Shown here piece after piece: positions 52,444 through 64,000 of a stretch of 64,000 bases of DNA; position 1 is the first letter of the stretch; each line of letters starts with the position of its first letter. Both the position numbers and the translations under genes were made by a program. This DNA is from Saksenaea vasiformis B4078 (lineage: Eukaryota > Mucoromycota > Mucoromycetes > Mucorales > Saksenaeaceae), in assembly GCA_000697055.1 (NCBI GenBank), contig JNDT01001979.1, forward strand, positions 1-64,000, in the 5' to 3' direction. Under the pieces are notes generated by a model, which ran no database searches, was not told the origin of the DNA, and was given only the letters and a program-made list of their open reading frames with translations.

Positions 52444-54154
52444 CTAGTTTTCTTCTTCCTTTTGCTCGGTAGCAACAGGCTCCTCTTTAACTTCCTTCTC
52501 TTCTTCCTCCTTCTTCATCAAGGCAGTGATCTTCTCTTGGGCCTTCTTCTTGTTGGCTTCTGTTACCTTGGGCTGTTCAGCCAGATAACAGGCTTTTCTC
52601 TCCTTCAACTTCTCAAGTGTCGCGGGAATCTCCGAGATCTTTGTGGGCACAGTCACCTTAATGTCAAAGAAGTCCTCCAAAGTTGCCAATGGCAGTTTCA
52701 GAGTATCGGTCTTCTTTTCCTTGTTGGCGGAGGAACCCTTGGATTTCTTCTTACCGGCACCGGCAAAGTAATCCTCATCACTATCCGACTTCTTCAGAAG
52801 AACGAATCCTTCAGGGGCGTTTGCCGCGGGAGACGCCTTGCGAGCAGCAGCCTCTGGAGTAGGACCAGCAATAAAGCTCTGGAGATACTTGGCAAGATTC
52901 TCACAGAGAGTGATCTCATGTGCAAATGCGGGCATAGAAGCCAACTCAAGTTCCTGTTCAGCAGCTTCTTTGCGCTTGTCTGCTTCTTCTTGGAGCTTCC
53001 GCAGACGTTCCTGTTCCTTCTTGTATTCTCGGAGTTGACGCAAGAAAGTGTAGTACTCGTCGTTAGCCTTGCGGTGCTCGTCGCGCAAGGAGCGTAACTG
53101 GTTGTATTCTTCGTCCAACAGACCGCGAAGTCTGGTGCGTTCATCATAAAGCTTGTTGCGTGCCTCTCGACTTTGCGAAGCCTCTTCCTTGAGCTGTTTG
53201 AACTCAGCGTCCAACTTCTCGTACTGTTCGCTGATTTTCTTCGCTTCGCTATCGTCAATCTTGCTCTTGATCTCCGCTTGGATGGCTCTTTCTTGGTCAA
53301 TGGCAGCCTGCTGCTCGTCCAAACCTTCTACCTGCTCGCGGCTACGCTTCAACAACGAGATTTCTTGCAGCATCTGTGGCAAAATTATAAACACACAGCG
53401 GTGTTCGAATAAATGATCTTACCTTCTTCTCCTCCACAAGTCTCACTCCTCCATTCTCGATCTTGCTTTCCAGCTCTCTGAAAAATAATAAGATTAGCAC
53501 GCGTCAGTCTTGCCCCCGAAAAAAAAAAAAAGAACGTACCTGATACGGTTGTCGACCTCAGCCTTGGTCTTGAAGGGTACCTTTGCCTGGAATGACTTAA
53601 TGCTATTCACCTGAGAATGCCACGTCAGCGATGAGATCATATAAACGATTAATCACGAACCTTCTTTCGGATCGAGTCATTAAGCAAATCCAGTTGGTCA
53701 TAGACAGCCTGTCTACCTTTCTTGATCTCGGCCTGCTTGTCTCTCAGTTCAGCCAGTTGAACCTTGAGTTCTTCTCGGCGAGTATTATCGGACTTGGCAG
53801 GCAACTGGTTGATCTTTTCCTTCACGGCATCCTATATGACATAAAGTTAGGCCATCGAAACATGTACAATACCCCTTGCGCACAGACCCCAAACACACGC
53901 AACAAAAATCATATATCCATCACTTTTACAAGCTGCCACATCGACCCAATAGAAAGGTCTTTTATACAAGACCGGCTACATCCATTCGACACGGCCGGAC
54001 CGCCCGAAACTTATGATGGGAATCTGTAACTTACCGATTGTTTCTTGAGCTTTTCGATTCTCGCGTTAATTGCATCCAACTCCTTCCTGTAAGCTTCATC
54101 ATTAGGCTTCTTCACGCCCTTGGGAAGTGTCGGGGGAGCAATCGTGTCAGTCAT
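52444..54154 (-). CDS. BFR1: Bfr1-like mRNP / secretory-pathway protein
   Basis: Coiled-coil protein associated with polysomes and mRNPs at the ER in yeast; named for brefeldin A suppression. Five exons (introns 53832-54034, 53611-53660, 53478-53539, 53374-53422) give 448 aa. The start at 54154 is MTDTIAPPTLPKGVKKPNDE. Conserved Bfr1 text follows: AYRKELDAINARIEKLKKQ, REELKVQLAELRDKQAEIKK, VNSIKSFQAKVPFKTKAEVD and a long heptad-rich helix, then the C-terminal LATLEDFFDIKVTVPTKISE, TLEKLKERKACYLAEQPKV and an acidic tail. The first intron is 203 nt, the longest found in the window. An upstream in-frame ATG near 54340 exists but would add unlike residues and overlap LTV1, so the downstream start is preferred. 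Confidence 0.93.
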
Positions 54155-54311
54155 GATGGAAAAGGGTAGAAAAAGAGAGAGCAAAAAAAGAAGGGCCGCC
54201 TTCCAATATTCGAGGGACGATCCAATAAGAACGTGTGAACCATACACAAGCCACTTGTCCCATTTTAAGTTGCTGCTTGAGCTTTTTTTTCCTTTCAAGT
54301 GACAAGTTAAC
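54155..54311. promoter_or_regulatory. 157-bp divergent promoter between BFR1 and LTV1
   Basis: The two start codons are only 157 bp apart on opposite strands, so both promoters and 5' UTRs must lie in or overlap this segment. It contains purine-rich tracts near 54160-54195 and CTTTTTTTTCC near 54284. One partner acts in mRNP biology and the other in 40S export, so shared growth control is plausible. Confidence 0.6.
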
Positions 54312-56162
54312 ATGGGAAGAAAGCCATTTATCGATCGCAAGTCTGCAAAGCATTATCATGTTGTGCATCGATCGCAACGTGATCCACTGATTCATGACAC
54401 TGAGGCGTCCGAACGAGTGCTACAAGAGGTTGTTCCTTCCAACCTCGCCAAGGTAAGAAAAGACTTTTGTGCTCGTTGAACTATCACTCATGATCTGCAG
54501 CATAAAACAAAAGAGGAACTTGAGTCGATTCGACACAAGCCAACAAAAATGTCACAGGACGAAATTGACCAGTAAGCCTTGTCCTTCGGTAATAGGCTGT
54601 TGTATCGCTAACTGTTCCTTTTTCTTTTTTAAAAAAATAAACAGACGAGTAGGCCAGGCAGCTCTTCACGGTATCTATTTTGACGACTCTGAGTACGACT
54701 ACATGCAGCATTTGAAGCCTATTGGCGCCACCGATGCTGTTTTCTTGGAAGCCCCAAAAAAGGAAAAGCAAAAACAACCGAAAGACCTCTCGTTCCGCGA
54801 CGAAGCTAGCGGGAACAAAAACCGACAACTCGTTGAATTACCTGCAGGCGTTTTGCCCTCTGAAATTGAGCGAGACACCGGCGCAATTGCACATGTTAGC
54901 GGTTTAGAAGGTGGCCTACAACCTGACATGGATCCTCGCCTACGTGAAGTTTTAGAAGCCTTGGAAGACGAAGAATATGTCGATGACGAACTTGACGAAG
55001 ACTTCTTCAACGATCTAAATGCTGATGGCGATGTCTACGTTCCAGAAGACGAGGAATACTACGAAGAGGAGGAGGTCGAAGAAATCTATGATGAAGATGG
55101 CAGCTATGACTGGCAAGCTGCATTCAGAAAGTAAGTAAACCTAATTTGTGGTGTCCGTAATAACTGACGGGTTCACGCACAGCTTCAAACGAGACCAAAA
55201 CCGAAGAGGTTCCGATGATGAATTCGACGAGGATGATGAGGATGAACGAGAATCTAGATTTACCGGGGCTTCCATGTCATCTTCCGCAATGCACCGTAAC
55301 AGCCAGTTGAGACTACTGGACGAGCGCTTTGATAAGGTACATTAAAAAAAGGGCAAGGAATCGGATTACTTAGTGTTCTTGTTACAGATTGAAGAAGAAT
55401 ATATGAACGATGATGAAGATGACGAGGATCTGGAGGACCGCGAGGAACGAGGCGATTTTGATGCTATCCTTGATGATTTCCTTGAAAAATACGAATTGGT
55501 TGGCAAGCGCATGGATCTGAAGCTGGAAGGTGATACGTCTGTGCAAAAGTTGGACACTGTCCGCCAGGCACTCCAGGCTACCAAGATTTCAGATGACGGC
55601 GAAGAAGTTGTGGAAAGACCCACATCGATGAAATCTAAAAAGCAGGAGCAAGAGGAGATTGGTTTGTTTGAACGACCGGTCAAACAGAGACAGGCATGGG
55701 ATTGCCAGAGTGTGCTTTCGACATACTCAAATCTGGAAAATCATCCACAGATGATTTCAGATCGAGGTCCAAAGAAAAAGATCAGCATTGATCCCAAGAC
55801 TGGTATGCCAATCCTGGTTGAAGTAGAGAGAAAGGAGCGAAGGAAGGACAAGGACGTACAGGATGACGGCAATGTGTCAGAGGAAGAAGAAGAGGTTGAA
55901 GATGACGAGGAACGACCCAATCTGGGAGCACCACGAACGAAAAAAGAGAGCAAAGAAGAAAAGAAGGCAAGAAAGCAAGCAGTGAAAGATGCCAAAAAGG
56001 TAATCCCAGCGACTAAATTGTATTATGAGTCACTAACCAAGATTGTAGAACCGTCGAGAGGAAAAGAAGAACACAAAGATGGCATTTAAGAACGAAGAAA
56101 GCCGACAATCTTATACTTTCCAACAGAAGCGTGCTACCAAGGGCGTTACCCATATTCCTTAG
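54312..56162 (+). CDS. LTV1: 40S ribosome biogenesis factor Ltv1
   Basis: Assembly factor bound to pre-40S particles near uS3/uS10, needed for maturation and nuclear export. Six exons (introns 54453-54500, 54572-54644, 55131-55182, 55337-55387, 56000-56048) give 525 aa. The conserved N terminus is MGRKPFIDRKSAKHYHVVHR, followed by VGQAALHGIYFDDSEYDYMQ HLKPIG. Acidic stretches follow, with EFDEDDEDE, then DFDAILDDFLEKYELVGKRM and SVLSTYSNLENHP (the conserved Ltv1 motif with the Ser residues targeted by casein kinase in yeast). A basic tail ends KNTKMAFKNEESRQ. The last exon is small (38 codons) and restores the typical Ltv1 C terminus. Start chosen as the only ATG giving the conserved N terminus. 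Confidence 0.94.
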
Positions 56163-56537
56163 ATACATTTTAGAAACCATCTATTTTGCATTACATTCTT
56201 GTTTCCGTAACCACACTTGGACTTACAACGGAAGAGTTGTGCGCTTAATCTATCGAATGGCGCTTCAAAGGTGTATATAATCATGTGCAGCTGATTATGT
56301 TCCAATGCTGGGTCTGATGTCTATGTGCCATGTAACCTTCAGCGCAATTTTTTTGTAAATGAGCTCCGGGATCAGCAGATAAAATAAGGATGCCGTTCGA
56401 CAACATATGTCAATGTAAGAGGAAGGCGATTTGTATTGTGCAGAGTGAATCATCATGACACTGTACATTTTACAACTTTTTGGATTGTTTTCGTTTAAAC
56501 TTTTTCTTTTTCTTTTTTGGCGCGGGTGTATTCCAGT
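56163..56537. other. Convergent intergenic region LTV1 / eRF1
   Basis: 375 bp between two 3' ends. No ORF of note. T-rich and A-rich stretches fit 3' untranslated and polyadenylation sequence on both strands. Confidence 0.6.
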
Positions 56538-58146
56538 TTAGAAATCATCATCAGAGTAGAATTCGTCCGACTCGTAGTTGAGCTGTTCAAAGTTGACACG
56601 GTATCTACGGAGACGAGAGTTATGTATCATCAAACCACCATAACGGGCTTCCTGCTTACCTCAAGATGCCACCGATGCCACCAAAACCCTTCACGAACTG
56701 CGAACCTTCCTGAGATCGGTTGGTTACAAACTCTAGGGAAGCACCAAAGTCACGGTATTTTTCAGTAAACCACTCTAACAACGGGCGCTCTTCAATGACT
56801 TCCATCTCCGCGTTAGGTGTGCCAGCTGCTTCAGGGCTGTTATCAGCCATGAATGTTCGGTCCTTTTCTTCCTGCTTCGTGGGATGAAAAACGTGTTCTG
56901 TGCCGGCAGCATCACGCAACACGTAACGCTTAGTGTCCAAATTCTCCCAAACGATCAAGCTCTCGACAGCACCCAATTCGAGGGCCTTGAGGGTATCCTC
57001 AACACCGAAACAGTATTTTCCGGTATCCTGAGAAATTTCATCGAAGTATGCTTGGATCAACTTCTTCTCCTGGATGAACTTGACGTTGGATAACGATTCT
57101 GCGGACAACTCAATGGCCTGGTTGAAACCGTTTTCACCACCATATGAGACATCGACAACCTTCACAACCTTTGCTTGCAGACGCTGGTCAAACATATCGG
57201 ATTGTGACAATTCGGTTTTGAAATCGGCAGAACCGGCCAAAACAAGACCTGCGACATTAACCTAGCCACAGTTGCATCAGAAAAGAAGGCACAAGGTAAA
57301 CTACTCCATTCTGATAACCAACCTTGTCAGCTGTAATGAAGAAGTTGACAGCCAATTCAGCAACCTTGCGGACATAGTTATGTCTCTTTTCCTCACGAAG
57401 ACGGGAGAAACGCAGGGCTGACTGACCACCTCTTCCGTGCTTCTTTGGCAAGTCGACCTGAAGCTTATGGATCACTTCACGAGTGTTGCCGGACAAGGTA
57501 CCAAACAAAGCACCGTTACCATCCATAATAATAAAACCGAACTTGGCGTCTGCCTCAAGTAGCTCAGAAAGAGCTTCAGTATGGAATTTGTTATCGCAAA
57601 GGTACAAGGAAGTGTTGATTGGCTTATGTGGTTCGAAATCAAAGTTGACCTTCTTTTCTTTGCCTTCTTCCGTTACAATAGTACCGCAGTAAACGATGAG
57701 ACCGTTGGGGGGAACTAGTAATAAACATGTTGTCTAGTGTTCTGAGATATGAAAAAAAAAAAAATTGCCAGGTACCTCTGCTGTATAGCTTTAATCTCTG
57801 CTGGGTTGATGTAATAGCTGACAAGACAGAAAGACGGTTGACTCGAGATTTGATGTTAGAGGCAGTACCGTATTCATCAGCCAACATTTTTCCGACCCGA
57901 GAAATCTGATCCTTAGGGGCTATTATTGCTGAAAGTTAGTTGCCCTGCTCCTGGATACAGCATTGCAGATTACATACGGATAATAAGTGAAATCATGGAA
58001 GTGCCGTTTCTATAAATGCCAGTTCAAAAAAAAAACACATCTCTAGAGAAGTAGGAAACCTACCCTCGCGCGGCCTCGAGACTTTTGATGAGTCTCTTCA
58101 TCTTCCAGATCTCGATATTTTGGTCGGTGTTGGCATCGGCAGACAT
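56538..58146 (-). CDS. SUP45: Eukaryotic translation release factor eRF1
   Basis: Recognises all three stop codons in the ribosomal A site and triggers peptide release. Six exons (introns 58010-58063, 57920-57977, 57715-57775, 57262-57322, 56605-56659) give 439 aa. The decoding motifs are intact: TASNIKS (NIKS at 60-63) and YLCDNKF (YxCxxxF near 125-131). The catalytic GGQ is at 182-184 in [13 protein letters not shown]. The start is [20 protein letters not shown]. The C terminus is acidic ([12 protein letters not shown]), the eRF3-binding type end. Exon 2 is only 32 nt and encodes TSMISLIIP, joined to PKDQIS. Normal motifs and the use of TAA, TAG and TGA stops around it indicate the standard code. 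Confidence 0.97.
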
Positions 58147-59495
58147 GTCGGCGATTTCTTTGTAAATTCAATATAATAAACAGAAGAGAAAGAAAAAAAT
58201 GAACAAAAGGACTTTTGGCCTGTCTAAGAATGTAGCTGAATGAGCTATTGCCAAAAAGTTGATTAACGCACAACAGAAAAAAAGGAAGGTTGCAGTCTGT
58301 TCTTTTATGAGATAAATAGAAGATGAGGTCACTGTGGCTTAGGGTATACTTGCCTTCTGATTTGTGGCAATGGAAGAAAGTAAATCCGATGATCGTTCAG
58401 ACATTCAAAACGTCAATGCTGACCTTCTACAAATCCCTTTTTTATAGGACTTTGCATGCGAATTTTCTCCAGCTTTAAATTATTTGGTGCGAGATTCAAA
58501 AAACAATTTTCGCGCTGCGTGCCATTTTTTTATGCCGATACTGACATCAGGATATTGTGCTCGTTCATGTGTTCATGCCAGTTGACAGACTTCTCTATCT
58601 CACGCGAAAAAGGGATCATATATATCTTCAATATAGGATTTTGCCTCCATCTTTCCCTGATCACCGGCTTTTCCATCACTCTATCACTTTGCCCATGTAT
58701 CCTTTCAGTTCGAACTCTAATCCAGCGCACGTAGCAAAGTGTCCGTCAAAGTGGATACCACGCGCGCATCGATCGACGACATCACACGTTAGAAATTGAC
58801 GAGCCTATTTAGAATGTTAGGTAAGTGTATTATCAAGTAAATAAGCTCACAGTATTTGATGGACAGACATCCATTTTTACGAAAGAAAGAAAAGAGAAAA
58901 ATGTAGTTATGTCTGTCACCCCTTTATTCATCAATTTAATGCTTAAAATGGTTCTATTTAAATCCTTTGACGAGACATTCAACCGATGTACCCAGTTGTT
59001 CGATTCTTGAGACGTAAACTCAGTGCTTCATGTTACTTGCTATTATGTGACACGTGCCCGCTTGCACGAATAAAAGTTTGAACTATTGCTGTTCGCCCAC
59101 AAATGAACTGTTGTGTTTCCAATCTATGATTGACTCCTGCAAAATATACCACTTGAAAGAAGAGGCAGCTGTTCCCTTTTGTCCCATGTATCTGCTCACG
59201 GAGATCATATTTACTTCCATTTCTTTTTAGTCTTCCGAGACTCTGATTTAACCCACTGGTTAACAACACCTACTGTCATATGAAGGCAAGCTCCCCCTAC
59301 TTGAAGTTTCTGCGCAATTTTTAACTATTACAACATAAACGTGATTTTACAGCAAAAGGCGCCCGAGCGATGCGAATGGATTTCTCAAAGACAACATAAT
59401 GCGTAGCACATATGTTGGGGACTTCCTTGCACTGTGCTTTTTCCTGCTTGCACGCAGTAATGAACTACAGATATCAGTTCTTCTTTTCTTTTTTT
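58147..59495. other. Intergenic region, no gene seen
   Basis: 1.35 kb containing the eRF1 promoter and the MDM10 3' region. Short ORFs at 58456-58799 and 59033-59269 lack motifs. No clear repeats. Confidence 0.55.
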
Positions 59496-60763
59496 TTATG
59501 AGAAGTATTGAAACTCCAGCCCGATCGTACGTATGGGGTTTGTTCGATTAGTTAAGTCTGCAGTAAGTCCTAGGCTAAATAAAGTATTTTTGAAACGACC
59601 TTCCCACATCAACGCTAGACCTTCTGTAAAGCCTATCCTGCCCTTGATCAATCCTTCTAACCGTTCCGTTCGTCCTGGTTCTAGTGTAACTATGCCTTCT
59701 TCTTTGGAAACGGATGATCTATTTTTTGTTCGATATTCGAAACCAAGTGCCAGGTCGCTTTCGTAGGAGTAAATATTAAAATCGAATCTGGAGCATAGTG
59801 CCAGCTTTTCTGACACTTGTGTGGCATACGCGGTCGACATATGACCGACAACCGGATTTAATGTGTAGGTGAAGCTGATGGGAGGTGAGCCTGATAATGG
59901 GTGCGTACGGTACCGCAGCCCAGTAGACACTGTAAAGGTAAATTATTGTTATTTTCATCAGCAGAACAGATGTGCAAGTCCACTTACATCCACCACCTTT
60001 GTCGAGGATGCGATAGTACAGCTCTGTTCCAACGGACCATTGTCCTGATATCTGTGAGGATGGCTGACCTAGATTGTACAGAGCTCGGATACCAAATAGG
60101 CCATTGTCAGTAGTGTAAGATATCTCTGAGCACCATTTCACTGCGTCATGTCGCAGCTGCATCGCAATCTAGGACAATGTTTCAGCACCAAAGATGGTAT
60201 GGTCTGTTTTTCTACCTCGGGTGTTGTGATGCGCGGGTTGTTAACAGCTGTGGCAAGGAATTGAAGATGTTTGGAAATTCGGCGCACGTACATTGCCTCT
60301 AGGCACGAGCCGGGGAAAAACATGCGGCCGTACAACAGTTCATCCTTCACTATGTCATTTTTCGTGTCACATCAACGCATGAATAGGGAAAGAATTGTCG
60401 CGTTCTCCTTTTTTTTTCTTTACCTTGGTAATCGTCATTGGTCGTGTTTGCTGACGAGGGCTGTACAAAACGGAAGCGATCCACCATGTCCTGGAAATCC
60501 ACAGAGGCGCTGGTGCCTACATCGAGTGGTCGAGAAGTATAGAGGTAACCAATGCTGCCGTTAAGCGAAGGAAATGCATTCATCGTGTACGATGGTTTAA
60601 ACTGAGGAGTCGGTAACTTGGACAAGTACAGTGATAATCCTCGAGGTGTATCAAAGTCGAGCAATGCACGCGACCATGAGCATAAATTGGAATACTGATT
60701 TTCCTCATTCCATCCCGATGCGCGATAGTAACATCGCAGGCAATATCCCATAAAATCGTGCAT
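59496..60763 (-). CDS. MDM10: Mitochondrial outer-membrane protein Mdm10
   Basis: Beta-barrel subunit of the ERMES ER-mitochondria tether and of the SAM assembly complex. Four exons (introns 60350-60423, 60169-60215, 59930-59987) give 362 aa. The N terminus MHDFMGYCLRCYYRASGWNE and LLDFDTPRGLSLYLSKLPTP match the family start. Later conserved text: LNGSIGYLYTS, LLYGRMFFPGSCLEAMYVRR, LSTGLRYRTHPLSGSP, PVVGHMSTAYATQVSEKLAL, FDFNIYSYESDLALGFEYR and LMWEGRFKNTLFSLGL. The last strand, IGLEFQYFS, has the polar-x-Gly-x-x-hydrophobic-x-hydrophobic beta-signal recognised by Sam50/Sam35. It is shorter than yeast Mdm10 because the yeast-specific loop before LLWEGKW is absent. Confidence 0.94.
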
Positions 60764-61076
60764 ACCGTATTAGGTGCAGGGCCAAAAACAAGCCAATTGC
60801 AAAACAGAGTCCTGAGTTCCGGAAATGGTGAGCGGAACGCGCGCGCTGCTCTGCCTTTCTGGGCTCCGCACTTTCAAAATCCGGGGTCCATCATCGTCCG
60901 TTACAACCATGCTATTCAGACTACGAACGTAGTACATAAAAAAAAGAGAACAATAAGTGTAGGATAACTCTGGATATGACATGTTTATTTATTTGCTATG
61001 TTCAGAAATATACAAGACGATGCTACGAATAAAAAACAACTGTATATAAAACGTATTTTACATGGAAAAAATTCTC
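60764..61076. other. Short intergenic region MDM10 / CLC gene
   Basis: 313 bp between two minus-strand genes. It contains the MDM10 promoter and CLC 3' untranslated sequence; no gene seen. Confidence 0.6.
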
Positions 61077-64000
61077 CTATTCTTCATCCAGCTCTTTGAG
61101 ATAAGCCAGCAGTCGACGCTTGTGAATAATACCAAGGAAGCGTCCATTGGAATGGGTAGCGCAGACATATCTTGCGCCTAGTTTGATAAAGAATTCCATC
61201 AGTAGCTCCATAGAAGCATTGTGATTAATTGTCAAGGGCGCCTAAGGGGCAAAAAAAGAAAAGATGATTAGTATAGAGACAAACAGTGTTACAGATAACG
61301 CTTTACCTGATCGACATACTGCGACAAATCATTGCATGGTGTCGCTGTTCCTTCTTCACATTCATCAGCAGTAGAGATCATGTAGGTGTCTTCCAGTGTT
61401 TCACACTGGTGTCCAATCTTGTTGAAGAACACAGGTATATCATCTACATCCTGTTCCGAAGGAAGTGATTTGTTATCTTCCCAGCTCAGACACACTTGAT
61501 CAAGCGCATGTGCTAATTCGCTGGTCGCGATGTAACCTGCCAAGACATTGCCGGGACTCAAGATAGGGAAACCGCCGTCTTCGCCGTACCCGATCGAGGA
61601 AATGAGATTCAGCTTGTGACGCAAACTGCCCACTGTATTGAGATGCTCGAGATGGATCGTTGGCAAATATTCCGTTAAATCAAGGACAGTCATTGTGTGC
61701 GCATACTCCTTATGGGCATCAAGGAACGGGTATTCTTGCAGTTCGATAAGAAGGTCATCAATACCCTCCGAAAACATGGCATTTGATGTCCACTTGGCCA
61801 CCTGGAAAAGGAAAAGCGCAGTTTTTTTTTGGTTCAGTAAATTAAACTCTCAAACATGCAATAAAAAGAAATTACCATGACGGCAGACATAATAGGCTAA
61901 ATAAATATAATAGATTAGTTGACGTGATTCTATTCTGTTTCTAGATAACTTACCACCGCATAGGTAAGGGAATACGTCAACTCGAACATGATGACGGACA
62001 TGGATACTAACAGAGATATCATTAAGAAAATAGGTTCATCATAAACTTGTTGTTATACCTGCCGCTCTCGTAATACCAGCCAGACTTGCAGCGGCACCAA
62101 CCATGGCGTAGACACCTGGAATCACACAGGAATCACGCGTAGCCAGGTCGTTTGCGCAAATAGTGAAGGGCCAGACGTCGGAGTAAGTAGTGGTCACGTA
62201 TTGCATGATCAAACCAATGATTCTACCCGCCACAGCTCCAATGATAAGACCTGGCATAAATGGCCCACCTGGAACGCGACAACCAAAAGTGATGATCATC
62301 ATACATATGGTGGTAGCCAAGGCAGCAAATAAGAGATACAACAGACGAGGAACTTCATCCATGGATCGACTATGCAAAAGTAACGCATGTGAATCCCTGT
62401 GGGTCAAAGTATTTTTTTTTCTGCAACTTACGCGCAGAGACCGGCATTGTCATTTGTGGGTGAACATTCTGAGAACAAATTGGCGGCGAATTCATTGAGA
62501 CTCATCCTTTCATGCGCATATTATCAGCACGAGACGACGATAAATGGTGTCACAAACCTCGTAAACGGATTCCAAAAGCATACGATGGCCGTAATCAGCA
62601 TGACACACATCACTTCGACAATTGGATATTTTCCGAAAAACATAGATCGTCGCATATGTTGATATTTGATGTTAGCATACGTCGTAGCGGCACCTAGAGA
62701 TCCCTGTGTAATATGACAAACATTTGATCAGTCAATCATGCATAAGAAAAAAGAAAGCTTATTTGACGAGATAAACATACTGCAACAATACCACAGATTA
62801 AGAAGGGTATCATCTCAAAGAGATGATATTCTTTGTCGTACTGAACCTGAAAAAGTACAATTTTGCCTGTTCCAAAAGGGTCTGTGATCTTTTTAAAGAA
62901 TAAGCTTTAGGATTTTGTTACTGCCTTTTTTTTCTTACCTTTAGAACGGTTGCAGCGACCATGGCAGCACAAAAGCTCCGCACCATTGTCTTAATGGAGA
63001 AGAAATAGCTCACTTCTTCCAGACTGAAGAGAACGCCACCGATAGGCGCACCAAAAGCCACGGTTACACCTGCAGCAGCAGCTGCTGAGAGCATTTCGCG
63101 TCTTTTACCTTTTTGCATAAACTGTTAGACAAAAAGTTCAGACAGATAATAATAACACAATTTACCTTCATTTTTGTTAAATTTAGGAAAGAATCGGCAA
63201 GCAATATTGGCCACACAACAAGCCAGATGGACAAAAGGTCCTTCTTTTCCAATAAACAAGCCAGCTGAGACAGAGAGAGACTAAGGACAAATAAAAAAGT
63301 GAGACAATGAAAGACGCAGATAATACAATATGTACATTGCCGATGCTTTTGACCAAGTAGTTTTTGAGACCCAGGTACCGTTTGATGACAAAGCCGCTAA
63401 GAATCACCTTGACTTCAGGGATACCTGATCCAGCGCTGTAGTACGCGATCTTTGTTCGGGTGTTGTTGGCGCTATCTGAGCCTTCTTGTTTTGTGGAGGG
63501 TACATCCAACGGTTGTTCTGCTGCCACAGCTTTGATGGAAACAAGTGACGGGGCTCGTGAGAATGGTCTCTTCAATGTGGGCGGTGTTCGAAGTGTTACT
63601 TTTTCTGCAGAGTACTTGACCATGAGAGCGGCAATGAGTGTAAAAATTAACTAAAGAGATACATAGGTTACGCAAATTACTTCATTGTACAAAGCAGAAT
63701 TTCGTTTTGTGTCACCAACTTACCCCGAATAATGTGTACATAAACATGGCTGTGTAATAAGCTCCGGCATTGTTTTGTACACCAAACACTTCTGGCCAAG
63801 TCCTCCAAGCAGGGCAGCTGTCGTGGTCTGAAAGATAAAAAAAAAGTTGAATGGTCTCGTGAATAGAAATTTGAATGAGCGACTGTACCTGTTTTACCCC
63901 AGCAGCAAAACTGACGATTGTAGTTCCATCGAGTGGTGCAGTAGCCTTGTCTCCAGTCCGCCAGTAGTTCATGAACAACATCGATAAACCATGCAGTCCC
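61077..64000 (-). CDS. CLC-family chloride channel/antiporter (3' part, cut by window edge)
   Basis: Membrane chloride transporter, in fungi usually a Cl-/H+ exchanger of endosome or vacuole (Gef1-like). Thirteen exons are visible; the 5' end lies beyond 64000. Introns: 63828-63897, 63651-63723, 63281-63335, 63109-63165, 62847-62938, 62704-62780, 62507-62557, 62370-62431, 62007-62058, 61897-61953, 61802-61875, 61242-61306. All three selectivity motifs are intact: [16 protein letters not shown] (with the gating Glu) and GGPFMPGL. Helix text such as [30 protein letters not shown] and [14 protein letters not shown] follows. Two C-terminal CBS domains end the protein ([36 protein letters not shown]). 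Exon 61876-61896 is only 21 nt (PIMSAVM). The visible part encodes about 655 residues. Confidence 0.94.

Noticed and set aside
52462..53416. Plus-strand ORFs of up to 211 codons opposite BFR1
   Set aside because: Leu/Phe/Ser-rich complements of the Glu/Lys-rich coiled coil, a common antisense artefact.

Overview
The window is a piece of a nuclear fungal genome. Nearly every conserved gene is split by short introns (about 41-94 nt, one of 203 nt), with GT..AG ends. The gene set is plainly fungal: MET2, ATP sulfurylase with a C-terminal APS-kinase-like domain, Bfr1, Ltv1, the ERMES subunit Mdm10, a JSN1/PUF2-type RRM+Pumilio protein and mucin-like wall-sensor proteins. The intron density, polypyrimidine promoters, F-box/LRR gene and Asn/Gln-rich tracts suggest an early-diverging filamentous fungus, most likely Mucoromycota. 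That placement is inference; no rRNA or other taxonomic marker is present. Exon-intron models were built by hand from splice sites and reading frame. All of the complete multi-exon models give coding lengths divisible by three.

Layout. 0-2 kb: no convincing gene, but a 41-bp-phased short repeat. 2-12.3 kb: sterol carrier protein (-), homoserine O-acetyltransferase MET2 (-), a CACTA-like MITE, 3-phosphoglycerate dehydrogenase (+) and ATP sulfurylase MET3 (-). Three of these four enzymes feed serine, methionine and sulfate assimilation, and the MET2 and MET3 promoters share an 8-mer at a similar distance from the start. 14.7-24.6 kb: PUF/RRM RNA-binding protein (+), ribosomal protein eS7 (+), aldo-keto reductase (+), kelch-repeat membrane protein (-). 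27.5-36.2 kb: proline-rich wall-sensor-like protein (+), AP endonuclease (-), MFAP1 splicing factor (+), XPB/SSL2 helicase (-).

36.2-47.2 kb is an accessory, gene-poor block. It holds a broken gene, a G+C-rich degenerate repeat field and one intact intronless gene for a class I terpene-synthase-like protein resembling the trichodiene synthase family. It is followed by an intronless F-box/LRR gene, then a degraded gene of unknown family carrying two different MITE-like insertions (CACTA-type at 50.3 kb and pogo/Tigger-type at 51.1 kb).

52.4-64 kb returns to housekeeping genes: BFR1 (-) and LTV1 (+) sharing a 157-bp divergent promoter, translation release factor eRF1 (-), MDM10 (-) and the 3' part of a CLC chloride channel/antiporter (-) cut by the window edge. 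No tRNA, rRNA or CRISPR was recognised.
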